5,270 nucleotides of DNA from NCBI GenBank assembly GCA_947174455.1, contig CAMWIZ010000085.1:1-5270 (forward strand). Direction: 5' to 3'. The notes below the pieces were generated by a model. The model saw only the letters and a list, made by a program, of their open reading frames with translations, was not told where the DNA came from and did no database searches. Below, piece after piece: positions 1-5,270 of this stretch (the first letter of the stretch is position 1; every line of letters begins with the position of its first letter). Made by a program: the position numbers and the translations under genes. This DNA is from an uncultured Clostridia bacterium. Lineage in GTDB: Bacteria > Bacillota > Clostridia > Oscillospirales > Acutalibacteraceae.

Positions 1-426
1 AAGGTATGAATACACAAAAAGATCATCACGTTTTTCCCAGCCAAGTGCTGTCCAGAAATTCTGACCGAGATTATTGTTTGTGTAGCAAAAGATATGCGTT
101 TTTTCAATACCACTTTCAGCCAATGCGGAAAGTGCCTTTTTCGCCATTAGGCTTGCAATATTATGTCTGCGATACTCCTCTCTGACCGCCATATGATGAA
201 TAAAACCACGCCTGCCGTCATGTCCGCACAAAACTGTGCCGACTATCCTTCCGTCAGCAAGGGCAACCTGCGACATTCCCTCATTTCTTTTCAAATAAAA
301 ATCAATATTCTCCCTGCTGTCTGCTTCCGACAACGCCCTTTTGGTGGTAATCTGCCACATTGCAAACACTTCATCATAATCCGCAATAGTCATTGGACGT
401 ATCTCTATATTCTTAATCTCAGACAT
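1..426 (-). CDS. GNAT-family N-acetyltransferase, 3' end cut off by the window edge
   Basis: The reading frame starts at an ATG (complement of 424-426) and stays open for 142 codons to the window edge, so the C-terminus is missing. It begins MSEIKNIEIRPM, a typical GNAT opening, followed by an alpha/beta region. Residues 61-67 (IVGTVLC) and 74-81 (GFIHHMAV) look like the central beta strands. REEYRRHNIASLMAKKAL (about 82-99) is the acetyl-CoA-binding motif A, and NNNLGQNFWTALGWEKRDDL (about 117-136) is the C-terminal motif. The first glycine of the usual R-x-x-G-x-G/A loop is Asn89 here. GNAT enzymes transfer acetyl from acetyl-CoA to an amine. The closest style I recall is the YpeA-like group of small cytoplasmic bacterial acetyltransferases, whose substrate is mostly unknown. 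It lies 160 bases downstream of argB on the same strand, so a link to arginine metabolism is possible but inferred. An AAAGGA ribosome binding site (435-440) sits 8 bases before the start. Family call is firm; substrate is not known. Confidence 0.88.
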   Translation of the reverse strand, partial: MSEIKNIEIRPMTIADYDEVFAMWQITTKRALSEADSRENIDFYLKRNEGMSQVALADGRIVGTVLCGHDGRRGFIHHMAVREEYRRHNIASLMAKKALSALAESGIEKTHIFCYTNNNLGQNFWTALGWEKRDDLFVYSYL

Positions 427-586
427 AACACTTATCCTTTCTTTGTGTTAAGTAACTTTCCCCAACATCAACCAAAAGCTCCGCTTTTTAAATCCGCATC
501 CGTTAGTTTCGGCATTACTTGCCCTGTGGTATTTCTTTATATACCTGCAATTTAAATACCTCTGATTAAATAATCCTCATTATCTG
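427..586. other. Non-coding gap between argB and the GNAT gene
   Basis: This 160-base, AT-rich stretch is the largest gap between genes in the window. It contains the AAAGGA ribosome binding site of the GNAT gene (complement of 435-440). There is a short AAAAGC/GCTTTT inverted repeat with a 3-base loop at 474-488, and a GGTATTT/AAATACC inverted repeat with a 19-base loop at 528-534 and 554-560. Neither has the GC-rich stem plus U-run of a good intrinsic terminator in the direction of transcription. A TATAAA-like hexamer lies in this region on the minus strand but has no matching -35 box at proper spacing. Read-through from argB into the GNAT gene therefore remains possible. Confidence 0.5.
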
Positions 587-1444
587 TTAATAGAACATTG
601 TGCCTATGCCCTCTGCCGTCAGCATCTCAATAAGTATTGAATGAGGTATTCTGCCGTCAATGATGTAGGCTCTTGAAACACCACGTCTTACAGCCTCGAC
701 GCAGCAGTCAATTTTTGGAATCATTCCTCCGCTTATTATGCCCTCTCTTTTAAGCATAGGGACTTCCGAAACATTTACAGATGAAATGAGTGTGCTTTCA
801 TCATCCTTGTCACGGAGCAGTCCACGGATATCCGTCATGAGTATCAGGTTGCAGGCATCAAGTTTTGCAGCTATCTGTGCCGCTGCTATGTCAGCATTTA
901 TGTTGTAAACATCACCGTTATATCCACACGCTACTGTGGAAATTATAGGTACATAGCCGCTGTTAATAACATCCTGAATAACTTTGGCATTTACTTCCTT
1001 TATCTCGCCGACATATCCTATATCCTCGCCTGCAATAAGCTTTTCTGCCATGAGCATATTTCCGTCAAGTCCGCACAGACCCACCGCAGGGGCACCGCAT
1101 TTCTGCAAATGCTGTACCAAGCTTTTATTAACCTTACCTGCAAGCACCATTTGAACTATGTCAATAGTTTCCTTGTCGGTCACTCTCAAACCGTTAATAA
1201 ACTTGCTTTCTTTATTCACTCTTTTCAGCATATCTGTAATTTCCGGGCCGCCGCCGTGAACCAAAACTACATTGATACCCACTAAATTAAGCAGTGCTAT
1301 GTCACTCATTACGGCACTTTTTAATTCCTCATTTATCATGGCATTGCCACCGTACTTGATGACAACTGTGCGACCCGAATATTTTTGAATATAAGGCAAA
1401 GCCTGTATAAGTACATGAGCCTTGTCCGCATTGGAAATGTTCAT
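587..1444 (-). CDS. argB: Acetylglutamate kinase, arginine-sensitive type
   Basis: This 285-residue protein phosphorylates N-acetyl-L-glutamate with ATP to give N-acetyl-glutamyl-5-phosphate, the second step of arginine synthesis, in the cytoplasm. It belongs to the amino-acid-kinase family. Visible motifs are KYGGNAM (30-36, catalytic Lys30 and glycine loop), HGGGPEI (63-69), GLRVTD (85-90, with Arg87 at the usual substrate-binding position), the NINADIAAA loop, the TDIRGLL nucleotide-site segment, GGMIPK (239-244, Lys244) and DGRIPH (263-268). The roughly 25 residues before the first beta strand (ADKAHVLIQALPYIQKYSG) match the N-terminal helix of hexameric arginine-inhibited kinases; the shorter 258-residue E. 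coli enzyme lacks it. The ending HSILIEMLTAEGIGTMFY is also typical, so the protein is complete. The start is supported by an AGGAG ribosome binding site (complement of 1452-1456), 7 bases upstream. argJ ends 36 bases upstream, which suggests cotranscription. No key residue is missing. Confidence 0.98.
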   Translation of the reverse strand: MNISNADKAHVLIQALPYIQKYSGRTVVIKYGGNAMINEELKSAVMSDIALLNLVGINVVLVHGGGPEITDMLKRVNKESKFINGLRVTDKETIDIVQMVLAGKVNKSLVQHLQKCGAPAVGLCGLDGNMLMAEKLIAGEDIGYVGEIKEVNAKVIQDVINSGYVPIISTVACGYNGDVYNINADIAAAQIAAKLDACNLILMTDIRGLLRDKDDESTLISSVNVSEVPMLKREGIISGGMIPKIDCCVEAVRRGVSRAYIIDGRIPHSILIEMLTAEGIGTMFY

Positions 1445-1480
1445 ACTTTCTCTCCTGTTCCGAATAGGTGGTGTACACGG

Positions 1481-2701
1481 TTACGTTCTGTAATCGCCGT
1501 TAATCTTTACATAGTCATATGTGAGGTCACAGCCGTATGCCTCTGCACCGCATTCACCGTCATTCAGATTAACTGTAATTTCTATCTCATTTTCAGAAAG
1601 CACCTTTTTGGCGATCTCTTCGCTGAAATCAATTCCTGCACCGTTTTTGCAAACCTCAACAACGCCTGCCTTTGACTTAAATGCAACATCTATCAGCTTT
1701 ACATCAACGTCACAGCCTGAGTAACCCACAGCACACAGCACACGCCCCCAGTTGGCGTCTGAACCAAACATGGCAGATTTAACCAAGCTGCTGCATATAA
1801 CTGCCTTAGCAACACCCTTAGCATCAAGAACGGTTTTAGCACCCAACACCCTGCATACAAGCAGCTTTGTCGCACCCTCGCCGTCTGCGGCAAGCTTTTT
1901 AGCCATTGACTTGCACAGCTCTGTCATAGCGTCTGCAAAAATACGGAATTCCTCATTCTGCTCCGTTATCTCCTCATTGCCTGCCAATCCGTTTGCCATT
2001 ACCGTTAAGGTGTCATTGGTAGATGTGTCACCATCAACGCTTACCATATTGTAGCTTTGCTCTACCGCTTCATTAAGTGCAAGCTTAAGCATTGGTGCGG
2101 AAACTGCAGCGTCGGTGGTTATGAAGCTTAGCATAGTACCCATGTTTATATGAATCATACCGCTGCCCTTTGCAACAGCTCCCATGGTTACTTCTTTGCC
2201 GCCGAGAGTGAATCTTACGGCAGCCTCCTTTTTTACTGTGTCTGTAGTCATAATGGCTTCCGCAGCGTCTGTACCGCCGTTTTCACTCAGCAGTTTCCCT
2301 AATGCAGCAGCACCTTTTTCAAAAGGCTCAATCGGGAGCGGCTGACCTATAACACCTGTAGATGCAACTATTACATCTTTCTTGTCTATCCCAAGCACCT
2401 CAGCGGCAAGCTCACACATTCTTTCCGCTTTTTGCTCGCCGTCGGCATTACAGGTATTTGCATTGCCTGAGTTGACAATAACTGCCTGTGCCGTACCGTC
2501 GGCAATATTTCTTTGAGTAACGGTGATTGCTGAGCTTTTTACAAGATTCCTTGTAAAAACAGCCGCACAGCTGCACGGTTTTTCGCTTACTATTAGTGCA
2601 ATATCCTTTTTGGTTGTATTGCTCGGCTTAACACCTGCACATATACCCGCCGCCTTAAAGCCAAGCGGAGAGGTAACTGTACCGTTTTCCAAAAATACCA
2701 T
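1481..2701 (-). CDS. argJ: Glutamate/ornithine N-acetyltransferase (possibly bifunctional)
   Basis: This 406-residue enzyme transfers the acetyl group of N-acetylornithine to glutamate, giving ornithine and N-acetylglutamate. Some members also make acetylglutamate from acetyl-CoA; sequence alone does not show whether this one does. ArgJ is made as a precursor that cuts itself before a threonine, which becomes the nucleophile of the beta chain. Here the site reads KGSGMIHINMGTML (178-191), so the predicted cut is Gly188|Thr189. This gives an alpha chain of about 188 and a beta chain of about 218 residues. Thr115-Gly116 in ASTGVIG fits the conserved oxyanion-hole pair. Other family landmarks are the VIVNSGNANTCN segment (74-85), SVDGDTSTNDT, and the ending CDLTYDYVKINGDYRT, which shows an intact C-terminus. 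Length is normal for the family. The start is backed by AAAGGA (complement of 2711-2716), 9 bases upstream. The gene sits between argC and argB with short gaps, a standard clostridial order. The cleavage motif differs slightly from the usual PNMAT. Confidence 0.97.
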   Translation of the reverse strand: MVFLENGTVTSPLGFKAAGICAGVKPSNTTKKDIALIVSEKPCSCAAVFTRNLVKSSAITVTQRNIADGTAQAVIVNSGNANTCNADGEQKAERMCELAAEVLGIDKKDVIVASTGVIGQPLPIEPFEKGAAALGKLLSENGGTDAAEAIMTTDTVKKEAAVRFTLGGKEVTMGAVAKGSGMIHINMGTMLSFITTDAAVSAPMLKLALNEAVEQSYNMVSVDGDTSTNDTLTVMANGLAGNEEITEQNEEFRIFADAMTELCKSMAKKLAADGEGATKLLVCRVLGAKTVLDAKGVAKAVICSSLVKSAMFGSDANWGRVLCAVGYSGCDVDVKLIDVAFKSKAGVVEVCKNGAGIDFSEEIAKKVLSENEIEITVNLNDGECGAEAYGCDLTYDYVKINGDYRT

Positions 2702-2743
2702 TTATATCATTCCTTTAGTTTCAAGTAGGAGTATAAAAACAAA

Positions 2744-3781
2744 TCAGAATGCCGGAGGAGTCATCATCAGACCTGTTGTTTCCTCCAAGCCGAAAATGAT
2801 ATTCATATTCTGTATAGCCTGCCCCGCAGCACCCTTTACCATGTTATCTATAGCGGAAGCCGCTATAAAAGTACCCGTTCTTGCATCAACAAACACAGAA
2901 ACATCGCAGTAGTTTGAGTATTTAATATTATGGATGTCCGCAGCCTGTCCGTCTGCAAGGAAGCGAACAAACGGTTCATCCTTGTAGTATTCCTCATACG
3001 CTGTGCGAATTTGCTCCTTAGTTACTCCATCCTTAAGTCTTGCATAACAGGTTGCGAGAATACCTCTGTTTACAGGCAGCAAATGCGGAACAAAGGTAAT
3101 CTTTACATTATCCTTGCCGCTAAGCCTGCAAAGGGTTTGCTCTATTTCGGGAGTATGCCTGTGGCTTGCAACCTTGTACGGGTGCATACCCTCGTTTAAA
3201 TCGGGGTAATGCGTTCCCTGAGAAAGACCTCGTCCCGCACCTGTTACACCGGACTTACAGTCCGCAATAATTCCCGTCATCTCAATAAATCCGTTAGCAA
3301 CGGCAGGTGCGAGTGCCAGCGGAACACAGGTTGTATAACAGCCGGGGTTTGCAATTATCTTTGTGGTTTTAATCTTATCACGAAAGAACTCAGGTAAACC
3401 GTAAACAGCTTTCTTGTGCAGCTCCTTGTCAAGAAATTCTCCGCCGTACCACTCGTGGTACTCCTCCTCGTTTTCCAGACGGAAATCAGCACCCAAATCA
3501 ATGAATGCCTTTCCGCATTCAAAGCATTTAGCACCAAGCTCCTGTGAAAGTCCATGTGGAAGTGCGGCGAAAATAACGTCGCTTTTTGCCACAACTGTAT
3601 CGGCATTTTCACACACCATATCATTTATACCCAAATAGGCGGGATAAACCTCGCTAAGCTTTTTGCCCTCAAAGGATACTGAGCTTACCGCTGCAACCTC
3701 TGCCTGTGGGTGAGCGTTCAGCAGTCTTACAAGCTCAGCACCGGCATAACCTGTTGCACCTACTATTCCGCATTTTATCAT
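2744..3781 (-). CDS. argC: N-acetyl-gamma-glutamyl-phosphate reductase
   Basis: This enzyme uses NADPH to reduce N-acetyl-glutamyl-5-phosphate to the semialdehyde, the third step of arginine synthesis. The N-terminal Rossmann fold shows GIVGATGYAGAELVRLL (5-21). The catalytic cysteine is Cys148 in NPGCYTT, and the likely catalytic histidine is in SHRHTPEIEQ (206-215; probably His209). Further family landmarks are LPHGLS (74-79), DLGADFRL (95-102), and KSGVTGAGRG (176-185). The C-terminal VKGAAGQAIQNMNIIFG segment is the usual dimer-region ending. At 345 residues it is the normal family length. The frame can be opened three codons earlier at a TTG (3790). However, the ribosome binding site AGAGGAA (complement of 3792-3798) lies one base from that TTG and 10 bases from the ATG at 3781. 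MIKCGIVGATGYAG is also a normal ArgC start, so the ATG is chosen. It lies 56 bases downstream of argH and 42 bases upstream of argJ. Confidence 0.97.
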   Translation of the reverse strand: MIKCGIVGATGYAGAELVRLLNAHPQAEVAAVSSVSFEGKKLSEVYPAYLGINDMVCENADTVVAKSDVIFAALPHGLSQELGAKCFECGKAFIDLGADFRLENEEEYHEWYGGEFLDKELHKKAVYGLPEFFRDKIKTTKIIANPGCYTTCVPLALAPAVANGFIEMTGIIADCKSGVTGAGRGLSQGTHYPDLNEGMHPYKVASHRHTPEIEQTLCRLSGKDNVKITFVPHLLPVNRGILATCYARLKDGVTKEQIRTAYEEYYKDEPFVRFLADGQAADIHNIKYSNYCDVSVFVDARTGTFIAASAIDNMVKGAAGQAIQNMNIIFGLEETTGLMMTPPAF

Positions 3782-3791
3782 AATTATCAAC

Positions 3792-3798
3792 TTCCTCT
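3792..3798 (-). promoter_or_regulatory. Ribosome binding site that decides the argC start
   Basis: On the minus strand this reads AGAGGAA. It is 10 bases from the ATG at 3781, a workable distance, but only one base from the in-frame TTG at 3790. It therefore supports the ATG as the argC start codon and excludes the three-codon extension. Confidence 0.75.
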
Positions 3799-3837
3799 GA
3801 AAATAAACGGCAAATCATTACCGAATAATTTATAAAT

Positions 3838-5205
3838 TTATATCAAACCTCTTACCCGCATAACCTGTGCTTTTACGTTGTCGGGACTCGGACCACCGAG
3901 AGGTGAACGTTCATATGCACATTTTTCAAGTCCAATAGCCTCGTACACACCGTCGTCGAATATATCGCAAATCTTTTTATACTCGTCAAGCGGAAGTGTT
4001 TCCAATGTCAGCCCCATTTCAATACACTTTGCAACAAGCTCGCCTGTCGCCTTGTAGGCATCTCTGAACGGCAGACCCTTTTTTACAAGATAGTCGGCAC
4101 AGTCAGTAGCGTTAATAAATCCGCCCGCAGCCGCTTTTCTCATATTCTGCGGCAAAACTTTCATTGTATCAAGCATAGGTGTAAATGCTGTAAGGCACAT
4201 TTTGACAGTGTCAACCGCATCAAAAATTGCTTCCTTGTCCTCCTGCATATCCTTGTTGTAAGCAAGTGCAATACCCTTCATAACAGTTAAAAGTGTGGTC
4301 AGGTCGCCGAAAACTCTGCCTGACTTGCCACGAACAAGCTCTGCAATATCGGGATTTTTCTTTTGCGGCATAATGCTTGAGCCTGTTGAGAAAGCATCGT
4401 CAAGCTCCACAAATTTAAATTCCCAACTGCACCACATGATTATTTCCTCAGAAAAGCGTGACAAATGAACCATGATAATAGAGAGAACCGACGCAAGCTC
4501 AATGCAGTAATCCCTGTCGGAAACACCGTCAAGGCTGTTGTTCGTAATTCTTTCAAATCCTAAAAGCTCAGCCGTTATTGTTCTGTCAATGGGATAAGTC
4601 GTGCAGGCAAGAGCTCCGCTTCCAAGTGGCATTTCGTCCATTCTCGCTTTGCAGTCTTTAAGTCTTGACAAATCACGCAGGAGCATTTCCGCATAAGCCA
4701 TCAGATGATGACCGAACGTAATCGGCTGTGCCCTTTGCAAGTGAGTGTAGCCGGGCATAACCGTTTCTGCATTTTCGTATGCCTTGCTGCAAATGACACT
4801 AAGCAGACCTCTTACAAGAGCATCTATCTCATCAACCTGTTTCTTCAGGTAAAGCTTAATGTCAACGGCAACCTGGTCATTTCTGCTTCTTGCCGTGTGC
4901 AGACGCTTGCCCGTATCACCGAGCCTTGCTGTAAGCTCGCCCTCAATAAAGGTGTGAATATCCTCTGCTTCGGGGTCAACTGTAAGCTTGCCGCTTTCTA
5001 TATCACTTAAAATTCCCCTTAATCCCTCGCCGATAGTCTGTGCGTCCTCCTCAGAGATTATTCCGCACTTGCCGAGCATAGCAGAATGAGCAATACTGCC
5101 CTCTATGTCCTCACGGTACATTCTGCTGTCAAAGGATATTGAGGAGTTAAAATCATTGGTTGTTTTACTGAGAGCCTTTTGAAATCTGCCCTTCCATAGC
5201 TGCAT
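3838..5205 (-). CDS. argH: Argininosuccinate lyase
   Basis: This 455-residue protein splits argininosuccinate into arginine and fumarate, the final step of arginine synthesis. It belongs to the fumarase/aspartase superfamily and works as a cytoplasmic homotetramer with active sites shared between subunits. The N-terminus starts MQLWKGRF, the usual ArgH opening. Visible landmarks are EDIHTFIE (81-88), HTARSRNDQVAVD (103-115), and PGYTHLQRAQP (151-161) with the catalytic His155. Further on are GALACTTYPIDR (197-208), DGVSDRDY (226-233), and the superfamily signature GSSIMPQKKNPD (275-286), whose Ser276/Ser277 carry the catalytic serine loop. The central helical bundle is followed by a C-terminal domain from about residue 360, ending near LGGPSPDNV. 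Length is normal and no catalytic residue is missing. A strong AGGAGG site (complement of 5214-5219) lies 8 bases upstream of the ATG. It is the first arg gene of the block in this window; argG, its usual partner, is not visible but could lie beyond the right edge. Confidence 0.98.
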   Translation of the reverse strand: MQLWKGRFQKALSKTTNDFNSSISFDSRMYREDIEGSIAHSAMLGKCGIISEEDAQTIGEGLRGILSDIESGKLTVDPEAEDIHTFIEGELTARLGDTGKRLHTARSRNDQVAVDIKLYLKKQVDEIDALVRGLLSVICSKAYENAETVMPGYTHLQRAQPITFGHHLMAYAEMLLRDLSRLKDCKARMDEMPLGSGALACTTYPIDRTITAELLGFERITNNSLDGVSDRDYCIELASVLSIIMVHLSRFSEEIIMWCSWEFKFVELDDAFSTGSSIMPQKKNPDIAELVRGKSGRVFGDLTTLLTVMKGIALAYNKDMQEDKEAIFDAVDTVKMCLTAFTPMLDTMKVLPQNMRKAAAGGFINATDCADYLVKKGLPFRDAYKATGELVAKCIEMGLTLETLPLDEYKKICDIFDDGVYEAIGLEKCAYERSPLGGPSPDNVKAQVMRVRGLI

Positions 5206-5213
5206 ATTTTTGT

Positions 5214-5219
5214 CCTCCT
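5214..5219 (-). promoter_or_regulatory. Ribosome binding site of argH
   Basis: The minus strand reads AGGAGG, a perfect Shine-Dalgarno core, 8 bases before the argH ATG. It is the strongest ribosome binding site in the window. Its GGAGG core is also present in the 5' arm of the hairpin just upstream, so the 3' arm of that hairpin could in principle pair with it instead. Confidence 0.85.
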
Positions 5220-5232
5220 AAAAACACCATAC

Positions 5233-5256
5233 GGGAGGGCGAAAAGTCACCCTCCC
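5233..5256 (-). terminator. GC-rich hairpin ahead of argH: possible terminator of the upstream gene or leader attenuator
   Basis: On the minus strand GGGAGGG and CCCTCCC form a perfect 7-bp inverted repeat around 10 bases. Inside it, a U-G and a G-C pair extend the stem to 9 bp with a loop of ACUUUU. Two outer G-U type pairs are possible. A run of five T lies downstream on the same strand (complement of 5220-5224), but about 8 bases separate it from the stem, so it is an imperfect intrinsic terminator. It could end transcription of a gene beyond the right edge, act as an attenuator in an argH leader, or protect an mRNA end. No T-box consensus (GGTGGNACC) is present in the 50 visible bases. 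No promoter can be seen here, because only 65 bases precede argH. Confidence 0.55.
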
Positions 5257-5270
5257 ACGGAGTTCTTGAT

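Noticed and set aside
474..488. AAAAGC/GCTTTT inverted repeat between argB and the GNAT gene, considered as a terminator
   Set aside because: The stem is only 6 bp and mostly A-T with a 3-base loop. In the minus-strand direction it is not followed by a T-run.
163..555. Plus-strand open frame of 130 codons over the GNAT gene and the gap beside it
   Set aside because: It lies antisense to a clear GNAT coding sequence, has no recognisable domain and has no good ribosome binding site. It is a shadow frame.
528..560. GGTATTT/AAATACC inverted repeat downstream of argB
   Set aside because: Seven AT-rich pairs around a 19-base loop are weak, with no U-run after it. It is likely to be chance in AT-rich spacer.
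1699..1893. Minus-strand 64-codon frame within argJ in another phase
   Set aside because: It is fully nested in the intact argJ coding sequence, and its composition looks like an out-of-frame reading.
3827..3838. Perfect 12-base AT-only palindrome (AATTTATAAATT) at the argH stop codon, considered as an ArgR operator
   Set aside because: It does not match the TGAAT/ATTCA-type ARG box arms and sits inside the operon, not at a promoter. AT-only palindromes are common by chance.
4705..5010. Plus-strand open frame of 101 codons inside argH, and similar antisense frames over argB, argJ and argC
   Set aside because: Each is opposite a strongly conserved arg gene, has no family resemblance and can be explained by codon bias of the real gene.
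5225..5270. T-box riboswitch ahead of argH
   Set aside because: The hairpin contains AGGGTG but the conserved GGTGGNACC core is absent from the visible bases, and the upstream specifier region lies outside the window. It cannot be supported.

Overview
This window holds one strand-coherent block of arginine-biosynthesis genes, all read from the minus strand (right to left). In order of transcription they are argH (argininosuccinate lyase), argC (N-acetyl-gamma-glutamyl-phosphate reductase), argJ (glutamate/ornithine N-acetyltransferase) and argB (N-acetylglutamate kinase). A GNAT-family acetyltransferase follows and runs off the left edge. The four arg genes are intact and of normal family length, with no frameshift or premature stop. 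Each has a good Shine-Dalgarno sequence, and the gaps between them are only 36 to 56 bases, so they look like a single operon.

The organism is probably a low-to-moderate GC member of the Bacillota, class Clostridia, perhaps a gut Oscillospiraceae/Ruminococcus-type bacterium. The grounds are purine-rich AGGAGG-type ribosome binding sites, base composition that looks to be in the mid-40s % GC by eye, and protein wording that I associate with clostridial ArgB, ArgH and ArgJ. This is inference from sequence style; genus is not resolved.

Layout from left to right: 1-426, partial GNAT acetyltransferase (minus). 427-586, a 160-base non-coding gap with only weak inverted repeats and no convincing promoter or terminator. 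587-1444, argB. 1481-2701, argJ. 2744-3781, argC, with the start trimmed to an internal ATG. 3838-5205, argH. 5206-5270, a short leader with a strong GC-rich hairpin just upstream of the argH ribosome binding site.

Together the genes encode most of the acetyl-recycling (cyclic) arginine route. ArgJ moves the acetyl group from N-acetylornithine to glutamate, ArgB phosphorylates N-acetylglutamate, ArgC reduces the acyl phosphate, and ArgH releases arginine and fumarate in the last step. argD, argF and argG are not in the window. The ArgB has the N-terminal extension seen in arginine-inhibited kinases, which suits a cyclic pathway. I found no clearly undescribed system. The points most worth a second look are the GNAT gene beside the arg operon, which is a possible but unproven source of acetylglutamate, and the hairpin ahead of argH, whose 3' arm could also pair with the argH ribosome binding site.
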